A stretch of DNA of 64,000 nucleotides from Cryptomeria japonica (GCF_030272615.1 NC_081410.1:570171152-570235151), one strand, 5' to 3'. Counted from the first letter of the stretch, positions 1-12,673 are shown. The notes: generated by a model not told the origin, from the sequence alone. A program made the numbers and translations.

Positions 1-99
1 CATAGTCAAAAGAAATAGGTATCAGAAAGAAGAAGACAAAGCCTATAAGGAGAAAAGACCAAATTCAATTTCAGGTGTAGAAAACATGATGGTTACAAA

Positions 100-481
100 A
101 CATCTTCTGTAATAAGGTACTCAACTTGCAGTTGGAATTCCCCATTATTGTAATCATCTGAGTGGGTGCTCAGATCAGGGGTTCATGCACCTTTGGGTTG
201 GTGCCCATAAACATTGTAATCAGACTATTTCCACTGTGAGGTTGGATTAGACTACTAGACTCTAGCAATATTTCTCACCGAGGTTTTTCCCATCTTGGGT
301 TTTCCACATATATCTTGTGTCGTGGGCTTCTTTTTTATGGGTGTGTGCATATTTATTTAGTGTCTTTTCTGAACATTTCTTGATCATTTTATTAGACCTT
401 AAATCTTTTTGAAAGTGCAAGTGTTGAGCTACTACTGATTCACCCCCCACCCTCTCTCAGTGGTTCATTTGTGTTCCTTCA
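100..481 (+). repeat. Copia-type LTR remnant (3' portion)
   Basis: The stretch has the typical end of a plant Copia LTR: a gtgaggtt...ttttccc...gggttttccacata block near 235-312, then a ctgattcacccccc...ctctcag block near 434-462. The same two blocks, in the same order, occur on the minus strand in the LTRs of the elements at 35299-42832 and 48828-56220. No primer-binding site or internal region follows, so this looks like a solo or truncated LTR. The left edge is not resolved. Confidence 0.45.
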
Positions 482-1567
482 ACCATGAAGAGATTAGTGT
501 GATTCTTTATGACAAAATAGATGATTTCTTTAGACCAATAGTCTTCCTCAAAAATAGGTTGATTGAGTGAACCCAGAAACATAGCCATACTTCTTTGGGC
601 CCCAATGAAGGGATTTCTACAATATAGTTTTGTGGGTCCTCTCTATTTTTGTTATGGGCTATGTATCTAGTATTTCCTCAATTGCTAGGGCTTGTTCAAA
701 CACATAATCTTCCCATTTGTTTTCTCTTGAGGAAGAAGTAGATAGTAATTTTGGTTTGTCATCTTCCAAAGCTCCATTTGTAAATTAGGTATTATTGAAG
801 AGCTCAAGTTTGGGTATAAATTTCATATTATCATAGAGCTCAAACATAGGTGCTTCTCTAGATCATGTATTTGGCCATTTTCTTCTCTGCTTCAAAGTCC
901 AAAGCATACTTTATTGTCATGACAAGTATTCAGAAGCTGATTTTCGTAGTTCTATTAGTCATTGATCATTTTTTTGTAATTTTGTTAGGTTTTTTATGGG
1001 GTTTGGCTCTTGGTCTTAGCTTCTAGGCTCCTCAATAATTTACTCTTGGGGTTTGAATTTAGTTTTTACCATGATCTCTTACCCAATCTCCTAATGTTCC
1101 TTTCAGAAATGTTTTCTTAACCCTCTGTAAAATGTCTCCATATGTAATTATCTTATTATTAATAAAAAAATTAGGTTTCAACCTTTTATAAAAATAAAAT
1201 AGTAATAGTAATAGTAATGGTTTATCATTAAAATTATGAAACATTATTATGTAATAGTCATACTATTATAAGATACAATTTTTAAAAGTAATATTATAAA
1301 AATAAAAATAAAATTATAATAAATAATTAAAAAAAATGCATCATACTAATAAAACTAGTGCTTATACTCCAATGAAGTGTAATGGTTACATCGATAGCAA
1401 GATATGCTTTGGTAAAATATTGGAGGGCGGGAAAAAGTTGGAAAAACCGAACGTTGCCTTTGTTAGGTGTAATTATCTAAAGCACAACTAATTTGATCTT
1501 GATTTGTGGGAAAAAATTGAATATGAATGGATGAAACTTATAATTTTTGCATCTTCTTGGCTTGGTT
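482..1567. other. AT-rich intergenic stretch, no gene seen
   Basis: No convincing coding region. Short open frames here show no family motif. The part from about 1200 to 1360 resembles the left flank of the P450 promoter repeats (10140-10290 and 12033-12120): both carry ctattataagata followed by catcatactaataa at similar spacing. This suggests a shared dispersed repeat. Confidence 0.4.
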
Positions 1568-1900
1568 CTACATTTCATATGTTCTATAATATTTGATGAA
1601 ATTGTTCTTGTGTTGTAGTTTCATCTTGTTCTCAAAATATTGTTTGCCAACTGTAATGAATTGGTCCCAAAATGTTTTCGTATTTGAATATGATGCATAG
1701 ATAGGCTTGTTCATTATAGCTGGTAGTTGTGTGATGTCACCGAAATATAGATGTTGACTATGGGGAAACACCTCACATAATATACTATCTATGTTTAGTA
1801 GTAGTGTTGGCCCTATCATGCTTGTCTCATCAATGAGGATGTATCTTATGTGCTTCAATTCTTCTTGGAATTTTTTCAATGCTTTTCCTTGCAACGACAT
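1568..1900 (-). pseudogene. PIF1-like / Helitron-type helicase fragment
   Basis: A 110-codon open fragment. It contains a Walker B-like LIDETSMIGP near residues 22-31 and GDITQLPAI near residues 54-62, the pair typical of PIF1-family and Helitron Rep/Hel helicases. The spacing between the two is shorter than usual, which suggests an internal deletion. The Walker A P-loop, later helicase motifs and any Rep domain are absent. The most likely source is a Helitron or a PIF1-like gene copy captured and then broken. Helitron ends (TC...CTRR with hairpin) were not found nearby. The family call is fairly secure; the Helitron origin is inference. Confidence 0.6.
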
Positions 1901-1904
1901 CCTA

Positions 1905-2215
1905 ATCTTAAACTAAATTGAACTCTAAACCTTAATTGAATCATAACTCGAATTGAACCCTAATCCTAACTCTAATTAAATGCTAACCCTATTTAAATTA
2001 TAATGCTAATGCTAGGCTCAACTTCACCCTTATAATAATTAAACCCTAACACTATTGTACCAATAACCTTAACCCTAATTAAATGCTAAAACATATCATA
2101 ATTAAACTCTAATCTTAATACTAATAAAAGCCTAACCCCAACTCTAAGTGAACATGTACCCTGATTTAACCCTAGCCATAAACATAATTAAATCCTATAT
2201 GAACTTGAAGCCTAA
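1905..2215. repeat. Degenerate telomere-like CCCTAA tract
   Basis: Many spaced copies of aaccctaa, aactctaa and aaccttaa, often followed by ttaaa, over about 300 bases. The plant telomere unit is CCCTAAA. The array is diverged and not a clean tandem. It is either an old interstitial telomeric tract or a simple-sequence region that has drifted. Confidence 0.4.
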
Positions 2216-2442
2216 TTAGATGCCTAAAATAAGTGTCAAATTTAAGACAACAATGTATAATTTAAATAAATAGGTAAAATTCAAAAAAAAAGAGCAAGAT
2301 CTTAAGCCCTAATTTTAAATTTTATATATTTTGAATAATCATTCAAATAACCAATTGATCATAACCCCTCTCATGAATCTAGATTCATCTAATTAAGACA
2401 ACAAAGTTTCCAAGTGACAAGTAAACACAAGAAATATGTTAC

Positions 2443-3223
2443 TATTTATGGTAAAAATGGAATAACAATATTGAAAGACTAAAATAGACTCAACCAGAAA
2501 ACCCTAGCCTAACAATAACAAAGATCCACCATAACATATGAAGATTAACTAAGACAAATACAAATCAACAAAATCACAAAGATTATACCATGACATGTCC
2601 AATAGGGTTTGAATCTCCATTCTTCCTATCTGCATTGATCTTGCTTGATATATTTTCTCTAAGATTTTATGTGTGCACAAGAGCTCAACAAAAAATGAAA
2701 ATGTGGTTGCAAGTCGGCTTGATCGCATATGAAAGTTTGAATGCTAGTCCAAGAGTCAGCAATTGAATAGGGTTGATAATGAAAGATGTATCCTCTTATA
2801 TAATAGACACTATAAGAAATGGAGGGATAAGATTGAGAGGTGTAAAAGATAGATGGTTGACTAGGATTAAAGGGTAGGTAGAAGAAATTAGAAAATAATG
2901 AGAGGGTAGGTAGTGTAGGAATTAAGAGATGAATGACATGTGTCATAGGTAGAAAAGGCTAATGAATTAATTAAATAAATAAAGATTTATGTAATCAATA
3001 GAAGAAGTGGGATTAATTAAATAAATAAAAGTATTTATTTAATTTAGGAAAAGGAATTATTTAAACAAATGTCTTTATTTAAATGAGGAAAAAGGTTTAG
3101 AAGAGGATAAATGAGTTAATTAAATAAATAAAGATTCATTTAATTAATAGAAGAATTAGGCTTAAATAATTAAATATATAAAAATATTTATTTAATTAGA
3201 TAGTACAATTGTAGGTGTCTATA
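2443..3223 (-). repeat. 3' LTR of the gag-only element
   Basis: It matches 7210-7878 along most of its length, including the shared block around caatagggtttgaatctcc and the terminal gtgtcta. It is longer than its partner because of extra copies of an aattaaataaataaag-type AT-rich module near 2960-3190. Its left terminus (tattt) has lost the consensus TG. Confidence 0.8.
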
Positions 3224-3229
3224 GTTATT

Positions 3230-5015
3230 ATCTTGTTTGCCACTAGCTTCTTGAACGCTGACTCAAGTGGTTCTCCCAATGGGGTCTATTTCCTTCGTGG
3301 TTTGGAAGTTGTTTGAGTATTCACTTGGTTGTTTGTAGAACTTCATCTAGAAAGAATGATTTTTGGTCTCACTATTTTAGCATCGACAACACCATCATTT
3401 ACTGTGTTTTTGTTCTTATTCCAAAATTGTGGCTTGTCTTTTCCTTTAAAGTCCTCTTTTTTTTCTTTGAATATCTTAATGACTCCTTGCTCAATAAAGA
3501 CCTTCTCTATCGCTAAGCCTTTTTCAATGACGTCCTTGAAAGTGGACAAACAAGCATTCCTCAAGTCATAACCAATGTCTTTGTTGACATTCTGTGTGAA
3601 ACTCTACCATTTGTTTTTGTGGAATTTCACAAGAGCATCTGCTGGCTAAATTCCTCCATCTTTGTAGGAATGATGAAAATTACTCCTTATCATTTTGTTT
3701 GGTGTCGCACAAAGTGGTGACTAACACATTTGTCTCTATGTTATATAAGAAATGTTGTATAGAAGCTTCTGCTAGATCACCCCATGACTTAATTCTAGGT
3801 GTAAGTTGAGAGAACCATTCCATGGCTTGTTCACCTAAGCTCTATGGGAACAATCTCATCAAGTATGTCTCTTCTGATGCTAACTCAATGGAAGCTATGA
3901 AAAATTTTCTTATATGTGCCTTAGGGTCTCCTTTTCCTCTATACTTATCAAACTTTGGTGTTACAAAATGTGTAGGAAAAGGAGGCATTGGAATGATTTT
4001 GTCAAATGGATATGGACATATGTCTCTCATTGTGTCAGCTTGCTTTGGTGTATTAATGTTCTCCATTTTCTTTTGTAAGTCCTTTCTTTCTTGTTCCAAA
4101 TTGTTCTTAGGTGGAGACCGACTTCTTGGACCATATCCCATGCCTGAGCCATCCGGTGGAGGAGGAGGATACTGCATATATGGATGATATTGATCGTAAA
4201 CATGTTCATATGGAGGTCTATAATGATACTGCATATAGGAATCACCTGGTATAGAGTCATAATGAAGAATGGAATATCTACTTTGTCCATGCATATCATA
4301 TTCTACAGGAATGTCAGGAGTTTGTTCTTGTGTAGTTCCCGCAAATTTGACACAAAGTTTTCTTGTGTCCAAATTTTGAGCATGCCTCTAGATATCCAAT
4401 TGTTTTGGAGGTTGGTCCTTAGCATTGGTATGCAATTGAGTGTATTTATATGCATAAGACTTCCACAATGGTCTACATAGATGGAGTTGTTCATGAGATC
4501 CTTTTTAATGAGTATAATAAGCTTGACCATGTGTATTTGGGACCTCAGGTTTTGAAACAAAGATATTGGTGAATCAGGCATGAAATGTGGTCCTCTAGTA
4601 CCTCCACTATTAGGTCTCCTTTGATCCATGTTGAGTTGAGTTTCTTGCATAGGTCGATTTTCCACAATTTGAGACATGTCAAAATCATGAGGTATCTTAG
4701 TTCCACTTTGTGCCATCACTTGTAGATAATATTGTCTATCTCTTCTCATGATCTCTTCAACCAATCTATTAAAATGGGGATCCATGATAGAGTCTTCCAC
4801 TTCTGTTGAATGTACTGAAATGTTATCCACATTGTCATTGTTTGTATCATTGTTGTTTGTATTATCCATGTTCTCAACATTTTGAGTGTTTCTATAAGTG
4901 TCCATGTCAAGTAATGTGGTATGATCTGAATTGAAAAATATATTATTGTCATACTCATAGGCACACATGTTTGTGGACTCTTGAGCCTCTTTAGCTTCTC
5001 TCCTAGATTTTTGGG
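3230..5015 (-). pseudogene. Decayed gag of the gag-only LTR element
   Basis: Pieces in shifting frames read from right to left. An N-terminal Asn/Asp-rich segment (4303-4968) is followed by a Tyr/Pro-rich segment. Then comes PMPPFPTHF...PKFDKYRGKGDPKAHI (within 3842-4372), matching the retrotransposon gag core also seen at 22187-22432. A distal part (3343-3564) has NKNKNTVNDGVVDA, and TPLGEPLES lies near 3270. These match the distal gag at 22738-23280 in the same order. Frameshifts and stops show it is not functional. The zinc-knuckle region is missing because the 3' LTR follows directly. Confidence 0.75.
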
Positions 5016-7209
5016 AACAAGTTTCAATTATGAACTAGGTCTTGACCAAGATGTGTGAGACTAGATGAAAATGGAAAGAGTATGGAAGACCAAGAGTTGG
5101 GTGGAATGTAAATGAATCTGAGGTGTACTTGAAATGTCCAAAGTGTAAGACCAAGTATGTATGTACTAGAGTAGGTGTGGCTTCCAAAGAGATGATAGTT
5201 TCACTTGATGAGGTAAGTGACCTTGACTCTAAGTAAGACCAAATGAGACCCAAAATTGATAGACCTAGATGAGGGACCACTTACTAAAATGTTGTTGTAT
5301 GTAGTGTGTGATAAAGCAAGATGAGGACAGGAAAGTGACTTTTTATCTCAAGTTTAGACAAATGTGAATGTAATGTAAGGTGTAAAGCAATGATGGACTT
5401 TGTGAGACCCAAAAATAAGCTAAATGCTAGATGAAACCCAGAGAAATAACCTAGGAAGCTCAATAAGTCTAAAACTGTCTGCTCTTGTTTGCTAGACTGT
5501 AAGTTTTTAGTTTTTTTAATTCTGAACACAGACTTGGCTATATACTTCACAGACATGGTTCAATGACACAAACGTTGTTAAAAACCGCACAGACGCATTT
5601 CTGAGATTTTGTAAATGTAATGTTTCTTGTAATAACATAGATACATTTTTACCCTTCACAAACATGACTAAATGACACAAACATTGTTGGGAACTACACA
5701 GACGTGTTTCCAGAAACTAAGTGCAATTTTTCCAATGTGTAAAGTTGTTGTTGTGACAAAATCTGAATTTTTGACTATTTTTTGTGACAAGAGGACACAA
5801 TGTTGATGAGGACTCAATGTTTGCAAGTGTTTAGACTCAAAATGAATCAAAGAAAGTGTTTTGTTTGATGTAAAATTTGTTTTGCATACACTTGAAGACA
5901 CAAAAGACACAATTTTTTGATTTTTGATCTTGAATGTTTGAATGTTTAAAAGAAGGCAAGCACAATTCTTATGGTTGGCGAGGACAATTTAGTTGTTGAT
6001 CGCACATGGGGTTTCCCTCAAGGCTACGCTATTCAAAGAAGACACTTAGATGCTTGACCCCACTAGCTCCACCCTCAAAACTCACTTCTCCAGGGTAGCC
6101 AAGCATCAGTCCCCATGAAAACTCCCCGTGGTGAACTTTGTATCTCTACTAAGAACCGTATGGGTGTGGGCCTCTCGAGAGGTCTGACCTCCTGCCCCAA
6201 CAACTAGAAGGATTTTGGCCTTTTAAAATAAAAAGGTGCTAGTATGAGCATTCTCTTGTGTGGCCATACATGTGTCACTTTCAGCTTTGTAAATACAGAA
6301 GTCTCCCAACCGGTAGGGGTTATGCCCTACAACTGATCAAATAAATTTGATCAAACTGGTTTATGGGGAGACATAGTGTCGGTATGAACTAATCAACACA
6401 CATTACCCATGGTTTTCACCATGGATACAATTATTTATAGTGGTTCAGAAGAGGTGGTCTTTCCTCGCTATCACTTGAGTCATTCCATCCTCACTAGTAG
6501 TCCTAATGACCACACTGGGAGACAAGCCCTCTAGAGATTTAAACAAAAAGAGCCTATTGCTCAAGACACAAAAGACACTGGTTCAATTTTAGTGCACCAA
6601 TGGAAGTGTTTGGTAATATATGAAAAACAAGGCACACAATAAAGATCAAAAACCCTTGCCAAAATTCTGCAACAAATATTTGTTAGTATTTTTGCAATAA
6701 TACCCCTCCTGCAAGCACACAAGTTAGGTAAATTTTAGATCTAAAAGACTTTGGGAAATAGGGGCCTTCAACAAAACGTGTTGCTTCAAGGACTATTTGC
6801 ACCAATTTGTTAGCTAGATCACAAGATGTTAGCCTGAAATAAACCAGATCTGAGATCTAAATGAAAAAATAAAACCTTAAAATTTGATTTAAAACCAAAA
6901 ATTGCAAAAAAAATCTGAAACACAAATGCGACTTAAACTAATGCAGATGCAGTTATAGATCACAAATGCAATTTAGGAACACAAAAATGACCCTGGAATC
7001 TTCAAAACAAAAATAATAATATCGAATGCAGACACGATTACAGAGTTCACTGAAGCGGCCAAAAATAAAAAACGTGGTTCTGATATGCGCAAATGCGAAA
7101 ATATTGAAATGTTGTTGAAAATGTCAGATTTGCAACTTGAAAAACATAAAATCTTCGACAAAAGATGTTAAATGCAAAAGGGACAAGATTCCCATCGGGC
7201 ATGCCAAAA
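5016..7209 (-). other. Leader region of the gag-only element
   Basis: About 2.2 kb between the 5' LTR and gag with no long coding frame. Predicted to be the 5' untranslated leader. Just inside the 5' LTR, read on the minus strand, is ttttggcatgcccgatggg, a likely tRNA primer-binding site. Around 6000-6200 there is a more GC-rich patch. Confidence 0.5.
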
Positions 7210-7878
7210 TGTTTATGGTAAAAATGAAAACAACAATATTGAAAGACTGAAATAGATTCAATCGCAAAACCCTAGCCTAACAACAACAAAAATCCACCAT
7301 AACATATGAAGATTACCTAAGACAATGCAAATCAAATGATATCGCAATGATTATACCATCACATGTCCAATAGGGTTTGAATCTCCATTCTTCCTATCTC
7401 CATTGATCCTGCTTGATATCTTTGCTCTCAGATTTTATGTGTGCACAAGAGCTCAACAAAGAATGGAAATGTGGTTGCGAGTAGGCTTGATCGCATATGA
7501 AAGTTTGAATGCTAGTCCTAGAGTCAGGGTTTCTAATGAAGGAAGCATCTCCTTATATAGAAGACACTGTAAGAAATGGAGGGATAAGATTAAGAGGTGA
7601 AAAAGATAAATGGTTGGCTAGGATTAGAGGTTAGGTAAATAAAATAAGAAAATAATGAGAGGGTAAGTAGTGTAGGAATTAAGTGATGAATGACATGTGT
7701 CATGGGTAGAAAAGGCTAATGAATAAATTAAATAAATAAAGATTTATTTAATTAATAGAAGAAGTGGGATCAATTAAATAAATAAAGATTTATTTAATTC
7801 ATAGAAGAATTGGGCTTAAAATAATTAAATAAATAAAAGTATTTATTTAATTAGTCAGGACAATTTTAGGTGTCTACA
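7210..7878 (-). repeat. 5' LTR of the gag-only element
   Basis: 669 bases; on the minus strand it starts TGTAGACACC and ends ...CCATAAACA. A TATA-type motif (minus strand ctatataagg, about 7550-7560) lies in the U3 part and would drive transcription to the left. The proximal part has iterated attaaataaataaa modules that also vary in number in the other LTR. Confidence 0.8.
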
Positions 7879-10189
7879 CTTACATATTGACATTAACACA
7901 AAAATTAATATGTCTGCAATCATCAATTTCTCATACGTACAAGTAGATCAATGAAGTTACAAAGTGGGAACTAGATTTATGTAAAAATAAAGACAACAAT
8001 AGATTTTTATTAGAAACTATGCATTTTCCATTAACAAACTACCCTATTTTAACTCATTAGCCCACAACTAAGATACTCTTGAACTTGTACATGAAATGTT
8101 TTCAATCTGAAATAAGATTCCTAAATAATAGTTATGACATTTTAGATTGGAATATTATACTTTAACAAATTGGTCATATCAATCATGCAACACATACTAA
8201 TGAAACTATTGTTTCTCCCACTCTAAAATGATTAGGATTGAAAAAAAATTATCATTCTTTTATAAGTTCCAAGTGACTAATTGACTATTGTAAGCTCTAT
8301 TACTACTATTCCACTTCATCAATGCATTTCTAAGGACACGTTTGTCATTACAACACATTTTATTTTAGTGAAACTACAATCAATATTCACAACATGCAAA
8401 TATTCCAAGTTTCAATAGATGAACACAAAGTATTTGCATATAACATTAATTATTTTATCAAATTAAAATTGACTTTTGTAACTAAATTTTTCATGTTTTG
8501 TAAACTTGCAGCAAAAATGTTTCATGGCATTAGCAATGACTTGAAACTATAGGATAATCTAATTGTGAAAGCTTTCACCATTCTAAAGTTGAAAAGCTTT
8601 ATGTATATTCATATTCAAGTATAAAAGTATTATTTAAATAATATTTCCTTAAACATTTGATTTGGTAAATTTGTCTTTGTCCTTAACTAGGTGTTGTCTA
8701 GCTATTAAAGCTAGAGTCATACATGATCTAATACATAAAACTTCTATATCTTTAAGGTGGCAAACCATACCAAATCTAGTATATAAAACTTATATATCTC
8801 TAAGGTCGACGAGCATACAAAATTGAGTTGATGGAAGAATGATTGAAAATTTTATTAATGTAACGATTAGTGCTCAACTCAAAATATCTTAAATGGAAAA
8901 TCCTACTATTTATTTGGTTTCTTTATTGTTAAGGTCTACATGCACCATTTATTTTGATCCCAGGATCATTCTGTCCATCATTTGACCACAATAAAATTTT
9001 AAAGAAAATAGAACAAAGATAGAGGTCATTGAGTAGCAAAGAAAAGGTTCTTTTAATACTACTTGAGATAATATTTTTCAAAAGCTTCTTTCCTTAGCAA
9101 AACGTAAAGTAGAGAGACGTGTTAAAGGGAGCTTGGTCCAAATACCAGAAAGAAAATCAATCAAAGTATTTGGTTACATAGTCTAAAGATATCATTGTTT
9201 TGAGCTAAATGTTTGCATATCAATACCACAACAAGTTGAATATAAGCATTTGTTTGCTTCTTGAAGGCTTGCATGGAGTAATTGAGTTTGAAACTGAAAG
9301 AGTGCATGAAGGGAGGATATATGATATATATAACCTTTAATTTTTTTGAAGTTATATTATTTTAATCTCTAGAAAGCATGTTGTGTATTATAGTGGAGAA
9401 GCTAGCATATTCAAATCTTGGAGAAACATACCTAGTATGGTGAATTTACCAATCAAAAAAGACAAAACACTCACAATTTTGCTTGCAATTGAGGCATGCA
9501 TCTTCTTTAAGAGTATTTGACCAGCCTTTTAATAAGTATGTGTGTATCTATGAGTATTACATGTCCTATGTTTCCTTTAGGCTTGACTACGACGATGCTT
9601 CAATTGTGAGTAATGACCCCCCTTCAATCCATAATTTTTTGATACTAAGTCTTAGGCCTTCATTGAGACCATGCTTGAGCACCAACATTCATAGGGGTTA
9701 GTGGAAAGCTTAATTCTCTAATTGTTTCTCTTTTATGGTCTTTGAAAATACAACCCACTTCTAAGATTCAGGGTTCCTTCTAGAAGTCCCATCAAAATTA
9801 AGTTGTATTCATTCTTCCTTCGACAAAGGCCACATTGCTTTTTGTTGGGTAACATAGAACTTAAATCCAACAACCTCATGAACGGGGAATATATTAATTA
9901 TTATATAATAATTATATTTATTATATAATTTATATATTAAAAAAAATGATAATAATTATATAATTTATATATTAAAAAATCAATATCTTATTATATAAAT
10001 GGATGATATAAAGTCACACATTTAATTTTCATATATGTTTGACATTTATAGTTTTATGTATTTTTTAAACTATTATGAAAAATCAAATGATTCCATTTAT
10101 CACCATTGCATAGTCAACAGAAATAGGACAAAGCATCTAATAATAATAAATAGTCAATCAATAAAATTATACAACATTGTTATATATTA
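7879..10189. other. AT-rich non-genic region
   Basis: No supported gene. There is a short imperfect tandem duplication of about 60 bases near 8720-8815 (units share acataaaacttctatatct / atataaaacttatatatct). An AT-only inverted-repeat-like patch lies near 9895-9985. The short open frame at 9483-9701 has no recognisable motif and is not called. Confidence 0.45.
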
Positions 10190-10465
10190 GTGACGCTATT
10201 ATAAGATATTATTGTTTAAAGTGATAATATTAAAAAGTCAAAAAAAAATTTCAACAAATACTAAAAAATTTACATCATACTAATAAGATTATAAAATATT
10301 ATTATCTAATAAAATAATTTATATATTTTCAAATAAATTTGAAAAAAAAAGAGTGATCCTCATTCATCCACAAACTAATAATCTTTAAAGATATTTTCAA
10401 GGGGCATCTAAGGGAACCTTACTAAAAAAGGTTGTCTTAGTATAGCAAGATAGTTTTCAGTTTGT

Positions 10466-10543
10466 ATGGATATCCTAACATTTTCTTGGTCCTCTCTTCT
10501 CCTTACTACTGGTTCGCTAGTATTATTCTTCTTTCTATCCTAA
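10466..10543 (+). pseudogene. Truncated P450 start copy 1
   Basis: A 25-codon copy of the P450 N-terminus starting MDILTFSWSS and ending in a stop at the repeat joint. It keeps the start codon and most of the hydrophobic anchor but nothing beyond. It lacks the short SSF insertion found in the intact gene. Confidence 0.85.
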
Positions 10544-10740
10544 AATTTAGATCATACTAGTAAGATTATAAAATATAATTATTTAATAGAATAATAAATA
10601 AAATAATTTTATATTTGAAAAAAATAAGTGATCCTCATTGATCGACAAAAAACTAATGAATTAAAATATTTTCAAGGGGCATCTAAGGGAGCCTTACTAA
10701 AAAAGTTTGTCTTAGAAGAGAAAGATAGTTTTCAGTTTGT

Positions 10741-10818
10741 ATGCATATCCTAACATTTTATTGGTCCTCTCTTCTCCTTACTACTGGTTCACTGATATTA
10801 TTCTTCTTTCTATCCTAA
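10741..10818 (+). pseudogene. Truncated P450 start copy 2
   Basis: A 25-codon copy with the second codon changed (MHILTFYWSS), ending at the same repeat-joint stop. It lies 275 bases after copy 1. Confidence 0.85.
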
Positions 10819-10904
10819 AATTTACATCATACCAATAAGATTATAAAATATTACTATCTAATAGAATAATAAATAAAATAATTTCTATATTTGAAAAATA
10901 GAAG

Positions 10905-12032
10905 ACAATGTGAATACTAACTTTGTTATTAACTCTCTAGTTAAGGACCTACATTGTTTTGATCAGCATTAATTATTATTATTGATTTATTTATTTTTCT
11001 TCTTAATAAAATTTGTAAAGACTTGAGCTAAAGGAATTAATTAATTAATTTTTTATTATTATGATTCACAAAATACCTAATGCCATCATTGTTACTAGTG
11101 TAAGGCCAGGAAATTGTTCTAAGTAGAATTGTGACAACAAATAAATCATAATCATATAATACTTTACAACACCTATATTACAACTTGTGGTTGGAGTACA
11201 TTTGACATCCTCAATATCATTATTAATGTTGTGGAAAAATTGCTAGTCTTTATATGTCAACAATATCAACATCAACTTCCACAATGCTATGTTAAATGAT
11301 ATCAAAATATTATTATTAAGACTGAATTTATTATAATTCAAGTAATGAAATAATTGCTAATATTAATATTTATATTAAAATTAATATTAAATGTAGTAAA
11401 ATTACTACTATTAATAGAGACATTACTCTCATTAAGAATTACCACAAATAATTGAATTATGAGTGTCCTCCTAATAATGTAATTTGTCTTAATAAGTGAC
11501 CCCATTATTTATATTGACTCTTTTCATGATAACATGCATTAATTAATTGCATTGTCAATTTTGTAGTCTTCTCATTTTGTAGTGTTTTGATTCACAATAA
11601 GCTAAAAATACCACTCATAGAGCATCCATGACCAATTTTACTCTTTCCAAACTCAGAAATAAACTTTGGAACCTATCTTAATCCTACAACACACACAAAT
11701 AAGAATGGAGAAGGGAGTAACAAAGAATTATCTCTCTAAAGCTAGGCACTTAGATCTCCATCTCGTCATACAAGGGCTCATTCTTTTCCCAACTCCCTCT
11801 TCTTTTTCCCTTAAATCCTCCAAAGTTCTCCAAAGTAGAGAAGTGGGTAACAACCCATTCTCCCTTCTAAAACTCAATATAATGAATATTAACTTGCAAG
11901 ACTTGGATGGAGAGGTGAGACTTGTCACCTTCCCATCCTCTCCTTCATGAGGTCATTCCCTCATTTAAGAGGAGACAACAATTACGACATCCCATTCCCC
12001 AAGTCTTCCCTCATAAATGAGGTATGGAAAAT
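10905..12032. other. Unrelated sequence splitting the promoter repeat clusters
   Basis: About 1.1 kb between a truncated repeat unit and the repeated left flank at 12033. It is AT-rich to about 11600, then more GC-balanced (11650-12020). A 94-codon open frame (11666-11950) has no recognisable domain and an equally open antisense frame, so it is not called. The segment may be an inserted element or the remnant of a larger 1.83-kb duplication. Confidence 0.5.
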
Positions 12033-12297
12033 ATTATAAGATATTATTGTTTAAAGTGATACTATGAAAATGCCAAAAAAACATTCAACAAATTCTAAAA
12101 ATTTTACATCATACTAATAAGATTATAAAATATTATTATCTAACAGAATAATAAATAAAATAATTTCTATATTTGAAAAAAATAAGTGATCTCATTTATC
12201 GACAAACTAATAATCTTTAAAGATATTTTCAAGGGGTATCTAAGGGAACCTTACTAAAAAATGCTATCTTAGTAGAGCAAGATAGTTTTCAGTTTGT

Positions 12298-12375
12298 ATG
12301 GATATCCTAACATTTTCTTCGTCCTGTCTTCTTCTTCCTACTGGTTCGCTGATATTATTCTGCTTTCTATCCTAA
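12298..12375 (+). pseudogene. Truncated P450 start copy 3
   Basis: A 25-codon copy starting MDILTFSSSC, stopping at the repeat joint. First unit of the second cluster. Confidence 0.85.
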
Positions 12376-12573
12376 AATTTACATCATACTAATAAGATTA
12401 TAAAATATAATTATCTAATAGAATAATAAATAAAATAATTTCTATATTTGAAAAAAATAAGTGATCCTTATTGCTCGACAAACTTCTAATCTTTAAAGAT
12501 ATTTTCAAGGGACATTTAAGGGAAACCTTACTAAAAAAGGTCTCTTAGTAGAGCAAGATATTTTTCAGTTTGT

Positions 12574-12627
12574 ATGGATATCCTAACATTTTCTTGGTCC
12601 TCTCCTCTCCTTACTACTGGTTGCTGA
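12574..12627 (+). pseudogene. Truncated P450 start copy 4 (frameshifted)
   Basis: It starts MDILTFSWSS but has lost one base in the ggttcgctg region, so it stops after 17 codons. It lies 275 bases before the real start codon. Confidence 0.85.
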
Positions 12628-12673
12628 TATTATTCTTCTTTCTATCCTAAAATTTACATCATACTAATAAGAT

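Larger units (their letters stand above)
2443..7878 (-). mobile_element. LTR retrotransposon with gag but no pol (TR-GAG-like), minus strand
   Basis: Two related direct repeats bound it (2443-3223 and 7210-7878). Read on the minus strand, the LTRs start TGTAGACACC and the 5' copy ends in CA. Imperfect 5-bp target duplications (gttac at 2438-2442, cttac at 7879-7883) flank the element. Internally, from right to left, there is a ~2.2-kb leader and a decayed gag that runs almost into the 3' LTR at 3223. No protease, reverse transcriptase, RNase H or integrase is present, and no clear polypurine tract precedes the 3' LTR. The pol region therefore appears to have been deleted or was never there. 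The gag is related to that of the plus-strand element at 17-33 kb. Confidence 0.8.

Noticed and set aside
1568-1900. Intact host PIF1 helicase gene
   Set aside because: Only about 110 codons are present, the P-loop is absent and the motif spacing is shortened.
9483-9701. 72-codon open frame
   Set aside because: AT-rich, no motif, no neighbouring coding signal.
9895-9985. AT-only inverted repeat as an origin or hairpin
   Set aside because: Such palindromic AT stretches are expected by chance in very AT-rich plant intergenic DNA; no other signal supports a function.
11666-11950. 94-codon open frame
   Set aside because: No recognisable domain, an overlapping antisense open frame, and it sits in a segment that breaks up repeat units.
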